Positions 44,847-53,623 of a DNA stretch of 64,000 bases are shown here, piece after piece. The notes below the pieces were generated by a model. It searched no databases. It saw only the letters and a list, made by a program, of their open reading frames with translations, and had not been told where the DNA came from. Source of the DNA: Bacillota bacterium (GTDB lineage Bacteria > Armatimonadota > HRBIN16); assembly GCA_023511455.1 (NCBI GenBank), contig JAIMBJ010000002.1, positions 186,001-250,000 on the forward strand. Reading direction: 5' to 3'. Position 1 is the stretch's first letter, and every line of letters starts with the position of its first letter. Made by a program: the position numbers and the translations under genes.

Positions 44847-46183
44847 CATACATTCCGCATACCGATGCCGACCGCGAACGGATGCTGCGCGCCATTGGCG
44901 TGGAGCGGATGGAAGACCTGTTCGCGGAGATACCGCAGGAATTGCGCTTTCAGGGGCTGCTGAACCTGCCTCGGGGCATGGATGAAATCGCCCTGCGGGC
45001 GCACATGCAGCGTCTTGCGGGGCAGAACATGGATGTGTCGAAGTGCGTCTGCTTTCTGGGTGCGGGAATCTACGACCACTTCGCGCCTGCGGTGATAGAT
45101 GCCATTCTGTCGCGCGGCGAGTTCCTCACCGCCTACACGCCCTACCAACCTGAGGTCAGTCAGGGATTATTGCAGGCGATGTTCGAATACCAGACCATGA
45201 TTTGCAAGCTGACGGGCATGGAGGTGAGCAACGCCTCGATGTATGACGGCGCGACCGCGCTGGCAGAAGCTGCGCTGATGGCATGGCACCATACCGGACG
45301 CAGGCGCATTGTGGTTTCTCAGACCGTGCACCCGCATTATCGCCACGTCGTGCGTACCTACACCAGCGCTGCCGACCTCGAAGTGCAGGAGATTCCCGGT
45401 GCGGACGGGGTGACCGCGGTAGATGCACATATACCCGACGACACGGCGTGTGTGCTGTGGCAGCACCCCAACTTCTACGGGAACCTCGAGCCGATGGCAG
45501 ACCTGACCGCCTTGGCACACGAGCGGCGTGCACTGGCGATTGTCGCAGTAGACCCCATTGCGCTGGGTATCCTGAAGCCACCCGGAGAATACGGCGTGGA
45601 TGTGGTGGTAGGAGAGGGACAACCGCTGGGACTGGCGATGGGTTTCGGAGGCCCCTTGCTGGGCTTCTACGCCTGCAAGGAGGAGTACATTCGGCGTCTG
45701 CCGGGACGCATCATCGGCGAGACGGTGGATGTGGAAGGGCGTCGTGGTTTCGTGATGACCCTGCGCACGCGCGAGCAGGACATCCGTCGCGAGCGAGCCA
45801 CTTCCAACATCTGCACGAACGAAGCCCTGATGGCGTTAGCAGCGGCGGTATACCTAAGCGCACTGGGCAAGCAGGGTTTACGCAAGGTGGCAAACCTGTG
45901 CCTGCAAAAGGCACACTATCTGGCAAAGCGCCTGACGGAGTTGCCGGGGGTGGAACTGGTCTATCCGCAGGCACGCTTTTTCAAGGAGTTCGTTGTTAGC
46001 CTGCCACGCCTGGCGGAAGAGGTGGCACAGGCGCTGTTGCCCGGCTATCTGGCGGGATTGCCCCTGAGCCGCTATGAAGCTGGACGGGAGCATCACCTGC
46101 TCATTGCGGTTACCGAAAAGCGCACCCGGCAGGAGATGGATGAGTTTGTGCACGCACTGCGCGGCGCGCTGAGCGAAGGGTGA
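44843..46183 (+). CDS. gcvPA: Glycine dehydrogenase (decarboxylating) subunit 1
   Basis: N-terminal half of the P protein in its two-subunit form. 446 residues, starting MTYIPHTDADRERMLRAIGV and containing YTPYQPEVSQGLLQAMFEYQ, NASMYDGATALAEA and GFGGPLLGFYACK. The PLP lysine belongs to subunit 2 (GcvPB), which is not in this window: the next genes are unrelated. The complex therefore depends on a gcvPB elsewhere. Confidence 0.95.
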   Translation: MTYIPHTDADRERMLRAIGVERMEDLFAEIPQELRFQGLLNLPRGMDEIALRAHMQRLAGQNMDVSKCVCFLGAGIYDHFAPAVIDAILSRGEFLTAYTPYQPEVSQGLLQAMFEYQTMICKLTGMEVSNASMYDGATALAEAALMAWHHTGRRRIVVSQTVHPHYRHVVRTYTSAADLEVQEIPGADGVTAVDAHIPDDTACVLWQHPNFYGNLEPMADLTALAHERRALAIVAVDPIALGILKPPGEYGVDVVVGEGQPLGLAMGFGGPLLGFYACKEEYIRRLPGRIIGETVDVEGRRGFVMTLRTREQDIRRERATSNICTNEALMALAAAVYLSALGKQGLRKVANLCLQKAHYLAKRLTELPGVELVYPQARFFKEFVVSLPRLAEEVAQALLPGYLAGLPLSRYEAGREHHLLIAVTEKRTRQEMDEFVHALRGALSEG

Positions 46184-46203
46184 AAAAAGCGGTCAGGCAT
46201 GTC

Positions 46204-46232
46204 TTGCATTTACATGGCAAAACTGCTATACT
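46204..46232 (+). promoter_or_regulatory. Sigma-70 promoter of the TPR gene
   Basis: TTGCAT (46204-46209), 17-base spacer, TATACT (46227-46232). Transcription should start near 46239, 20 bases after the last in-frame stop (TAG 46257-46259) is approached. Confidence 0.7.
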
Positions 46233-46352
46233 TTCGGTGACGCTATCGCTCGATGGTAGGGTAGCGGGAGAGACGGATTCATCCTTAGTTATTTCGGTGA
46301 TGTCACGGACATTATCGATGAAGGACACCTGAAACTGGAGGGCTACCGGGCT

Positions 46353-46706
46353 ATGGGGGATGTACAATCCCACATCGAGCGCGGCGTCGCGTACAAAATC
46401 AACGGGCAGTATGACCAGGCTCTGGCGGAGCTGCGGCAAGCGGTGCAGCTGGCTCCTGACAACGCGGAGGCGCATCATCAACTCGGGCTGGTACTGGGGT
46501 TTATCGGGGAGTTCGAACAGTCGCTGGCTGAGCTGGAACGCGCTGTACAGATAGACGCAAGGAACGTCGTTATCCGCAACGACCTCGCGCTCACCTACGC
46601 CATGCTCGGCATGTACGAGGAAGCGAAGGCGCAGTTCGAGGAGGTGTTGCGCCAAGACCCGACCAATGAGGTCGCGCTTAAACAGATTCAGTTTCTCCAG
46701 TTTTAG
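46353..46706 (+). CDS. Tetratricopeptide-repeat protein
   Basis: 117 residues from the ATG at 46353, made of three TPR units (about 4-37, 38-71, 72-105) with the usual small/large pattern (INGQYDQALAELRQAVQLAP, LGMYEEAKAQFEEVL). There is no signal peptide from this start. The reading frame is open upstream to 46260 and the added text (GDVTDIIDEGHLKLEGYRA) looks protein-like, but it offers no ATG, GTG or TTG. GGAGGG lies ten bases before the chosen start. It overlaps the next gene by 41 bases. It probably acts as a scaffold, partner unknown. Confidence 0.75.
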   Translation: MGDVQSHIERGVAYKINGQYDQALAELRQAVQLAPDNAEAHHQLGLVLGFIGEFEQSLAELERAVQIDARNVVIRNDLALTYAMLGMYEEAKAQFEEVLRQDPTNEVALKQIQFLQF

Positions 46707-48996
46707 AGAAACTGCTCTGGCGGGGCTGATACTGGCTCTGCTGGTGTGGTTGTTCCTCTTCCCTGTGCTGACAGGCGGGCGTGTGTGGCTTCCCACACGC
46801 CTGCTGTTTCAGGTGTACCCCTACCGTGCCCTTGCTACTGAAACGCCGCCCCCGTGGAACCCCCTCATGTGGGATGGCGCCGCGCAGTTCGGCGTATGGC
46901 GCCTGTATACTGCACAGATGTGGAGTCAGGGATGGTTACCCCTGTGGAACCCCCATCAGGGCATGGGCTATCCCCTCTACGCCAACAGCCAGTCTGCCAT
47001 TTTCTATCCGCCGAACGCGCTGTTCGTATGGCTGCGCGAAGGGGCGTTTGGCTGGCTCGCGGCGTTGCATCTCTGGTGGGCGGGAATGGGCGCGTGGTTG
47101 TTGCTGCGCAGGCAGGTAGGCGTCGGGTTTGCCGCCGCGCTGGTGGGGGCTATCGCTTTTGCCTTTTCGTTATGGATGATTACCTGGCAGTATCTGCCCA
47201 GTGTTCCGGCAACCGCTTCGTGGCTGCCATGGGTGGTTTTGACGACCGCCCGCTGGAGTGTGCAGCCGGATGTGCGTCGCGCCACATGGTGGGGCACTGC
47301 GATGGGACTGTGCCTGCTGGCGGGGCATCTGCAGATTGCTTTTTACGTGCTGGGGGCGGGGCTGCTGCTGGCAATATACGGCATTCTCATGCGCATCCGC
47401 ATCAGGAAAACTTCCGCGTCGTTCTCAGAGACAGCGGGAAGTAAAACAGGCACCTGGGCATCCGCGCTGCTTGCCTTTGCCCTTGCCCTCGCCCTGAGCG
47501 CGCCGCAGGTATTGCCTGCGGTGGAGATGTCCCGCCTTTCGCACCGGCGTGCTCCCGCGACGATGGAAGGATATTCGGCTTACGTGGGCAGTGCGATGCC
47601 CGTCGCCCATCTGATAACCCTGTTCCTGCCCGATTTCTTCGGTCACCCCGGCGTCGCTCGTACCGACGCACCCGAGGTCAGTACCTACTGGGGCAAAGGT
47701 AACTACGCGGAGTTCGCCTGCTTTGTGGGCATTCCTGTGTTACTGCTGGCGGTACTGGGTGCATGGGGCTATCGCTCTTTCTGGCGGGTCTATGCCCTGC
47801 TGATGGCTATTCTGGCGATGCTTCTCGCTCTGGGAAAGCCTCTCAATGCCCTGCTCTACTTCGGTGTGCCTGGTTTCAGCGGAACGGGCTCGCCGGCGCG
47901 GGTGCTGCTGCTGTGGGCTTTCGGTATGGCGCTGCTGGCGGCGATGGGGGCAGACCGGTTAGTCTCCGCTTCCCGGAAGGAGTGGCAGTGGACGGGGGGA
48001 GTACTGGCTGGACTGCTTGCCGTCAGCCTGCTTGCTGCGCGGACAACGACGGTGCAGGCGCTGGGGGAAGAGGCTTTTGCCGAATTGCTCGGTGCGCAGA
48101 TGCCGATGCTCGTGCAGGGTATCGCTCTGGCTGTGATGGGCGCGGGGGCGGTGGTTATTGGCAGCAAAAGGCAGTGGAACCACCTGCTGATGCAGGGTAT
48201 CCTGACGGTGTGCGTGCTGGGAAGCCTGTGGCTTGCGGGCGCTGGCTACAATCCTACCGCCCTAGCCGACAGCGTCTACCCGACCACACCTCTTCTGGAA
48301 CAGACGCAGAACCTCACGGAAGGCAAGTGGCGCGTCTTCGCTGTGCAGAGCAGCTGGAGCCTGTATCGCGCGCCGCAGGCGATTTTGCCGCCCAATCTGG
48401 CAACGGCCGCGGGGCTGTATGACCTGCAGGTTTACGATTCGCTGATGCCCTTGCGGACAAAACGGTGGCTGGACGGGCTGAACGGCAGAGACTCCGCGCC
48501 GGTGGAGAACGGAAACATGGCGCTGGGCTGGCGCGCACCTGTCGACCGTCTCGCACAGGCTGGAGTGAAAGTGGTGCTGTCGGTGCAACCGCTTGCCGAA
48601 GCAGGTTTGCGACTGCTCACGCAGAGCGCGGAAGGGTACCTTTATGAGTTGACGGGGGTGCGTTCATGGGTGCGTACCGAAGACGGTCGGGAGTGTCCGT
48701 TCCGCCGCCAGGGTTGTAACCGCCTGCAGATTACTCTACCCGAAGCGGCAACGAGGTTGCACGTGATGCAGACTTTCTATCCGGGCTGGAAGGTGGAACC
48801 GTCGGGAGTGATCGAGCCGCTGGATGACGCCTTTCAGCGTGTGCGGTTGCCTGCCGGGGTGCAGGTCATCACACTGCGTTTCGCGCCCGACCTGTTGAAA
48901 GTATGTCTGTACCTTGCGCTGGTTGCGACGGGGTGGCTGACCTGCGTTTGCTTGATGAGCAGGATGTTCCATGCCGAAAATCGAAACATGGAATAA
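46666..48996 (+). CDS. YfhO-like multi-pass membrane protein
   Basis: 776 residues with about a dozen membrane helices in the first 530 and a large outside domain at the end. The N-terminus resembles YfhO: a first helix, then WNPLMWDGAAQFGVWRLYTA and LPLWNPHQGMGYPLYANSQS, as in the GT-C-like lipid-linked sugar transferases. YfhO in Firmicutes is tied to glycosylation of teichoic acids. Here the acceptor is unknown. The start lies inside the TPR gene, so coupling is likely. Confidence 0.82.
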   Translation: MRSRLNRFSFSSFRETALAGLILALLVWLFLFPVLTGGRVWLPTRLLFQVYPYRALATETPPPWNPLMWDGAAQFGVWRLYTAQMWSQGWLPLWNPHQGMGYPLYANSQSAIFYPPNALFVWLREGAFGWLAALHLWWAGMGAWLLLRRQVGVGFAAALVGAIAFAFSLWMITWQYLPSVPATASWLPWVVLTTARWSVQPDVRRATWWGTAMGLCLLAGHLQIAFYVLGAGLLLAIYGILMRIRIRKTSASFSETAGSKTGTWASALLAFALALALSAPQVLPAVEMSRLSHRRAPATMEGYSAYVGSAMPVAHLITLFLPDFFGHPGVARTDAPEVSTYWGKGNYAEFACFVGIPVLLLAVLGAWGYRSFWRVYALLMAILAMLLALGKPLNALLYFGVPGFSGTGSPARVLLLWAFGMALLAAMGADRLVSASRKEWQWTGGVLAGLLAVSLLAARTTTVQALGEEAFAELLGAQMPMLVQGIALAVMGAGAVVIGSKRQWNHLLMQGILTVCVLGSLWLAGAGYNPTALADSVYPTTPLLEQTQNLTEGKWRVFAVQSSWSLYRAPQAILPPNLATAAGLYDLQVYDSLMPLRTKRWLDGLNGRDSAPVENGNMALGWRAPVDRLAQAGVKVVLSVQPLAEAGLRLLTQSAEGYLYELTGVRSWVRTEDGRECPFRRQGCNRLQITLPEAATRLHVMQTFYPGWKVEPSGVIEPLDDAFQRVRLPAGVQVITLRFAPDLLKVCLYLALVATGWLTCVCLMSRMFHAENRNME

Positions 48997-49026
48997 CCGT
49001 GTACACGGCTTTTGTAGGGGTGAGCG

Positions 49027-50043
49027 ATGCGCGTCTGGTGGATATGTGCCATACTGCTCATTTGCTGCGGCACGCCGCTGTGGGCGGACGTGGCGGGCTT
49101 TGTGAAAGCGCGCCAGAGCCTGAAGGCGTTGCCGGTGGGCGGCATCAGCTATTTGCAGCAGAATGTGGAAGTGTATCGCGGCAAGGTGGTGGAGCTCACC
49201 GCTACCGTCAAAGGCATCAGTCAGATAGGCGAGGCACAGGTGGTTGTCCTGCAGTCGGCGGATGGGGCGTCGGTGTGTCCGCGCGTCAGTCAGCCCCTGC
49301 AGGAGCAGCTGGGGGCACGGTTGCGGGTGCTCCTGCGCGTCGGAGAAGATAACCTGGTGGGTTTGAGCAGTGTCGACCTTCTTCAGGCGGTACACGAGGC
49401 AGACATCGCACAGTGGGAATTACAACAGCGCCAGAAGCAAGAAGTATCGAAACAGCCACCGCAGCGTGCCTCGCGTCCCCTCGCCTCGCGGTTCAACACG
49501 CCTGTGCGAACCAGCCAGGGGACGGTAATCACCTTCGAGCAGTGGCACAGTGCCGTATACGATGCCTACGCCCGTGCGATTTCGCGCTTCAACCCGCGGC
49601 TAAAGCCTCAGCAGGTGGAGGTCATTACCAACAGCATTCTGGCTTTCAGCTGGTACTACCGCGTAGACCCGCGTCTGGTGGTGGCAATGGTGCTGGCAGA
49701 GTCGGGCTTTCGCCCCGATGCGGTTTCGCGTGCCGGCGCGATGGGGTTGGGGCAGTTGATGCCCGGCACCGCACGCGGACTGGGCGTCAGCAATCCCTTC
49801 GACCCCGTCCAGAACCTGGCTGGTGCGATACGCCTGTTGCATGGACACCTGAACACCTATTCGCGCGGTCGCGCCTACCGCGAGGGCACGGTGAGCTGGA
49901 ATGACATCATCCTCGCCATGGCGGCTTATAACGCCGGCTCTGGCGCGGTGCGCAAATACGGCGGTGTGCCCCCCTACCGCGAGACGCAAACCTATGTGCG
50001 ACGGGTCATCGCGCTATACAAGCAGCTTTGCGGGATGAAGTAG
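49027..50043 (+). CDS. Secreted lytic transglycosylase (SLT domain)
   Basis: Cleaves peptidoglycan between MurNAc and GlcNAc. 338 residues with a signal peptide (about 1-20), an OB-like beta domain (about 45-125, [15 protein letters not shown]), a linker, and the SLT lysozyme-fold domain (about 185-330). The catalytic glutamate is in [15 protein letters not shown], followed by [13 protein letters not shown] and [14 protein letters not shown]. It would act in the periplasm in cell-wall turnover or in letting appendages through. Confidence 0.92.
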   Translation: MRVWWICAILLICCGTPLWADVAGFVKARQSLKALPVGGISYLQQNVEVYRGKVVELTATVKGISQIGEAQVVVLQSADGASVCPRVSQPLQEQLGARLRVLLRVGEDNLVGLSSVDLLQAVHEADIAQWELQQRQKQEVSKQPPQRASRPLASRFNTPVRTSQGTVITFEQWHSAVYDAYARAISRFNPRLKPQQVEVITNSILAFSWYYRVDPRLVVAMVLAESGFRPDAVSRAGAMGLGQLMPGTARGLGVSNPFDPVQNLAGAIRLLHGHLNTYSRGRAYREGTVSWNDIILAMAAYNAGSGAVRKYGGVPPYRETQTYVRRVIALYKQLCGMK

Positions 50044-50053
50044 CCACTTTTGG

Positions 50054-50512
50054 TTATTTGCCGAACAGCTCGATAATCTTCTGACGCCGGAAGGCAAAAA
50101 TCTCTTCAATGCGCGGGCGCACCACGAGACGGTTGATAACGCTGTCTATCAACGGAACCGGCAAAGCGTAGTATACCAGGTCGGTCATGTGCACGCCGCC
50201 CTCTACGGGCGTAAAGGTATGCCGGTGATGCCAGAACCGATACGGACCGAAACGCTGTTCGTCCACGAAAAAGCGCAACGGCTCTACGTGGGTAATCTCT
50301 GTCACCCAGAACATCGGTATCCCCCACAGAGGGCGTACCGTATAGGCGATAATGATGCCCGGTTCCATCCTGTCGGGCACAGGGGTCAGGATATCGAAGC
50401 CCATGTAGGGCGGCGTGATGACCTTCAGGTTGACGGGACTGGAGAAGAAGTCCCAGACCTCTTCTAACGGAGCTGGTATCGTCTGTTCTGTCTCGAAGCG
50501 AAAGAGTTTCAT
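50054..50512 (-). CDS. SRPBCC/START-like protein
   Basis: 152 residues of the polyketide cyclase/START-like fold: MKLFRFETEQTIPAPLEEVW, a helix (FSSPVNLKVITPPYMGFDIL), then beta strands ending in a long C-terminal helix (RRQKIIELFGK). These proteins bind hydrophobic ligands in an internal cavity. Similar stand-alone forms are often called ligand-binding proteins of unknown role. Convergent with the transglycosylase gene. Confidence 0.85.
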   Translation of the reverse strand: MKLFRFETEQTIPAPLEEVWDFFSSPVNLKVITPPYMGFDILTPVPDRMEPGIIIAYTVRPLWGIPMFWVTEITHVEPLRFFVDEQRFGPYRFWHHRHTFTPVEGGVHMTDLVYYALPVPLIDSVINRLVVRPRIEEIFAFRRQKIIELFGK

Positions 50513-50644
50513 TGCGTCCTTATTATACCCCGCGCGTTACCGGGTGTAATACCGCCATCGGCATTTGAGGTCAATGCTCTTGCCCGGCGAGAGCCTCGCT
50601 CTGCATGAGGTGTCCGGCAGATTCATCCGACACCACTCCCCGCC

Positions 50645-50674
50645 TTGACCAGTAGCGGGGTGATGTGGTATGTT
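50645..50674 (+). promoter_or_regulatory. Promoter of the Dam-like methylase gene with adjacent inverted repeat
   Basis: TTGACC (50645-50650), 18-base spacer, TATGTT (50669-50674). Near the start point lies an imperfect palindrome, GGTAAGG TT CCTAACC (about 50681-50696), a possible operator. This promoter overlaps the ATG at 50670, so that start cannot be used. Confidence 0.55.
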
Positions 50675-50738
50675 GAGCGAGGTAAGGTTCCTAACCAGGC
50701 TGGATGCACACCACCGGAACAATGCTCATTTTTGCATA

Positions 50739-51626
50739 ATGGTAAGCAATCGCTACATAACGAGCCCTCTGCGTTTCCCGGGTGGGAAGTCTCGGGCGTT
50801 GGAGCGGATTATACCCCTCATCCCGCCGTTCCGCGAGTTTCGGGAACCAATGGTCGGAGGTGGTTCTGTCTTCCTGCGGTTGAAGCAAATCCATCCCCAC
50901 TGCCAGTACTGGATTAATGATATTAACTACGAATTGTATTGCTTCTGGATAGCAACACGAGACCATGTTGGCGCTCTGGTGGAAGCGGTATCGGAGATTA
51001 AAGAACGTACACAGGATGGCAAACGGCTGTTCTATGAACTGATGGAGACCTATGGTTCCGGCAGCGAGCTGGAACGTGCAGTGCGCTTCTTTGTCTTGAA
51101 CCGCATTACCTTCTCGGGAACTGTAGATTCCGGCGGCTATTCCGAACACGCATTTCATGGACGATTTACCCACTCATCGATCAAAGCTCTGCAGCGCGTT
51201 TCTCCTCTCCTGCAGGGTGTGCGAATCACCAACCTGGACTATGCAGAGGTGGTGAACGCGCCGGGTGAAGATGTGTTCATCTTTCTGGATCCCCCTTACT
51301 ACTCTGCGACACGCTCACGCCTGTATGGAAAGCGCGGGGAACTGCATACTGGCTTTGACCACGTGCGCTTTGCTGAAGTGGTTAAGCAATGCCCGCATCA
51401 ATGGTTAATCACTTACGACGACTGCCCCGAAGTAAGGCGTTTATTTGCCGACGCCTGTATCGTGCAATGGCAGCTGCAGTATGGTATGAATAACTACAAG
51501 CAACCGTTCGCTCGCCCGGGGAAGGAGTTGTTCATCGCCAACTACGACATCGCCTCACGTTACCAGAAGCAGCTTGCCCTGCTCCTGCAACAGCGAACCG
51601 GCTACCTTGCTCACGAGGATGAATAG
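50739..51626 (+). CDS. Solitary Dam-type adenine-N6 DNA methyltransferase
   Basis: 295 residues from the ATG at 50739; upstream ATG 50670 sits in the promoter. D12-class motifs are TSPLRFPGGKSRAL (SAM-binding motif I), GGGSVFLRLKQIHP (motif), and FIFLDPPYYSATRSR (DPPY catalytic motif IV). YGMNNY and PGKELFIANY complete the C-terminal part. No endonuclease or specificity subunit lies beside it, so it may be an orphan regulatory methylase or a remnant of a restriction system. Its end overlaps the convergent glycosyltransferase by 16 bases. Confidence 0.88.
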   Translation: MVSNRYITSPLRFPGGKSRALERIIPLIPPFREFREPMVGGGSVFLRLKQIHPHCQYWINDINYELYCFWIATRDHVGALVEAVSEIKERTQDGKRLFYELMETYGSGSELERAVRFFVLNRITFSGTVDSGGYSEHAFHGRFTHSSIKALQRVSPLLQGVRITNLDYAEVVNAPGEDVFIFLDPPYYSATRSRLYGKRGELHTGFDHVRFAEVVKQCPHQWLITYDDCPEVRRLFADACIVQWQLQYGMNNYKQPFARPGKELFIANYDIASRYQKQLALLLQQRTGYLAHEDE

Positions 51627-52735
51627 GCATCTTCGATGACTCTCAAGGTGTTTTGTGCCGCTGCCTCCCAGCGAAACTGTCTGGCACGCTCCAGCCCACG
51701 TTCCACCAGTTGCTGGCGCACAGTCCCGTCCTGTGTGATGCGCAGAATACCCTCGGCAATCGCCTGTGCGTGGTGAGGGTCGGCTAATATGCCTCCGTCG
51801 TCCACGACCTCGGGCATCGCGGATGTGCTGGACGCCAGCACGGGCGTGCCGCAGCCCATTGCCTCGAGAGGCGGCAAGCCAAACCCCTCGTACAGCGACG
51901 GGTACAGCAGCGCCGTAGCGGCGGCGTACACGCCCGGCAGATGCTCGCGCGGGATGTAGCCCGCAAACACCAGGCGTTCCCGGATGCCCAGACGGCGTGC
52001 CTGTGCCGAGATGCGCTCGTGTTGCCAGCCGGGCGCGCCCACCAGCACCAGCGGAGGAAGTTCTGCACGCTGCCTTACCAGCGCATACGCATCCAGCAAG
52101 CGGGGCAGATTCTTGCGCGGCTCTAACGTGCCCACAAACAACAGGAATCGCTCCGGCAGGGAATAGCGCACCCTTACCATCGGCTCCAGCGCATGGGCGT
52201 TCTCCGGGGTGAAGATGGCGTCCAGACCATACGGAATGACCGCCACCTTCTCACCCGGCACACCGTACAGTCGCGTGATGTCGGAAGCCGTAGACCGCGA
52301 GATGGCGATAACCTTCCGCGCGCGTTGCACACTCCAGCGGGTGATGCATCTCAGATATGCTCGCCGCACGGGATGGATGGTTTCGGGCGAGACCTCAAAA
52401 TTCAGGTCGTGGACGGTAACCACTCCCGCACCGTGCCAGCGCATTGGCAGGATGAAAGCGGGCGAGAAAAACACACCTACCCTGTCCCTTTGCAGCAAGC
52501 GTGGCAGGATGGTTTGCTCCCACAGCACCCGCTGGGTACCCGAACGCAGTGGTCGCGACGCGGGCACCCATCGAACCTGCCCGCAGACGGGGATGGACAG
52601 TCGCGAAGGCTCACCGTACAGCACGAGTTCGTGTGAGGTTGCCTGTGCAATCAGTTCCGGCACCAGGGCACGGATGTAGTGCTGAATACCGGTGTGCGTG
52701 GTGGACAGCAGATGCACGTTCACGCCGATGCGCAT
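51611..52735 (-). CDS. Family 4 glycosyltransferase (MTB-like)
   Basis: 374 residues of GT-B fold. The N-terminus MRIGVNVHLLSTTHTGIQHY binds acceptor, the linker VVTVHDLNFEVSPETIH is typical of mannosyltransferase-like GT4 enzymes, and the donor site is FLLFVGTLEPRKNLPRLLDA with the EX7E motif YEGFGLPPLEAMGCGTPV. It probably adds a sugar to a surface polysaccharide. It lies three bases after the aldolase gene and may be its operon partner. Confidence 0.88.
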   Translation of the reverse strand: MRIGVNVHLLSTTHTGIQHYIRALVPELIAQATSHELVLYGEPSRLSIPVCGQVRWVPASRPLRSGTQRVLWEQTILPRLLQRDRVGVFFSPAFILPMRWHGAGVVTVHDLNFEVSPETIHPVRRAYLRCITRWSVQRARKVIAISRSTASDITRLYGVPGEKVAVIPYGLDAIFTPENAHALEPMVRVRYSLPERFLLFVGTLEPRKNLPRLLDAYALVRQRAELPPLVLVGAPGWQHERISAQARRLGIRERLVFAGYIPREHLPGVYAAATALLYPSLYEGFGLPPLEAMGCGTPVLASSTSAMPEVVDDGGILADPHHAQAIAEGILRITQDGTVRQQLVERGLERARQFRWEAAAQNTLRVIEDAYSSS

Positions 52736-52738
52736 GGT

Positions 52739-53617
52739 TCACTGCATTCCCAGCGATTTCAGGCTGCGCCGCAGACTATCTGCCTGCTGTGCGGTCAGGT
52801 CCTGCAAAGGGGGACGTACCGACATTGTGGGCAGACCTCGCCACGCGCATATCTGCTTGATGGCCGGAACGAACGGCAGGGCATCTACGGCTTGCATCAC
52901 CGCCCTCAGGCGTTCGTTGAGGAGGGTGGTATCTTCGCCCCGGCGCGAAGTGGTGTCGATATCTACCATCAGTTCGGGAAAGGCGTTTGCCAATCCGGAG
53001 ATACAGCCTGCTGCCCCCGAGGCCAGCGCGTCTGCCAGCAGGTTTTCGGCTCCCACAAATATCTGCAGACGGGGAAAACGCAGCAGAAAAGAGAGAAGCG
53101 TCTCCCAGTTGCCCGAGCTGTCCTTCAAGCCAATCAGGTGGGGGTAGTCCAGCAGCCCTTCCACGACCGCGGGGCTGATGTCTACACCCGCCAGCTCGGG
53201 GTAATTGTACAGAACCACAGGAATGTCCACAGCGTCCAGGAGACGCATATAATACGCCACAAGCCCCTCATCGGAGATGCCTTTGTAATAAAAAGGTGGG
53301 ATAACGAGGATCGCATCGCATCTGTGCTGTTGGGAAAAGCGGCTCAGCCGCACCGTTTCGGGCAGATTGGCGCAGCCGGTTCCTGCAATCACCACTATGT
53401 CGGTAGCGCATTCACGCACGGTAGCGATAGCGCGCTCCCGCTCTTCGACACTCAGCGAGGTTCCTTCTCCTGTGGTGCCGCAGACCACCAGTCCGACCAC
53501 ACCTCGTTCGCGTTGCCGGTCCACCAGCGTCTGGAAGAGGGAGTACTCCACCTCTCCCGCTTTGGTTAAGGGCGTAACCAGAGCGGTATATACCCCCCTC
53601 GGCAACAACGTCGCCAT
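52739..53617 (-). CDS. DapA/NAL-superfamily aldolase, not clearly DapA
   Basis: 292 residues of the class I pyruvate-aldolase barrel. The Schiff-base lysine is K165 (LIGLKDSSGN), with GTTGEGTSLS and Y137 of LYNYPELAGVDIS. In true dihydrodipicolinate synthases this loop reads YNxPxRT and the arginine binds aspartate semialdehyde. Here the arginine is replaced (PELAG), as in YagE-like 2-keto-3-deoxy sugar-acid aldolases. So a sugar-acid aldolase is more likely than lysine synthesis, though it stays open. It ends next to the slipin gene, six bases away. Confidence 0.82.
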   Translation of the reverse strand: MATLLPRGVYTALVTPLTKAGEVEYSLFQTLVDRQRERGVVGLVVCGTTGEGTSLSVEERERAIATVRECATDIVVIAGTGCANLPETVRLSRFSQQHRCDAILVIPPFYYKGISDEGLVAYYMRLLDAVDIPVVLYNYPELAGVDISPAVVEGLLDYPHLIGLKDSSGNWETLLSFLLRFPRLQIFVGAENLLADALASGAAGCISGLANAFPELMVDIDTTSRRGEDTTLLNERLRAVMQAVDALPFVPAIKQICAWRGLPTMSVRPPLQDLTAQQADSLRRSLKSLGMQ

Positions 53618-53623
53618 TCCGGC

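Noticed and set aside
50670-50738. ATG at 50670 as the methylase start
   Set aside because: It falls inside the promoter -10 hexamer, so it would not be on the transcript.
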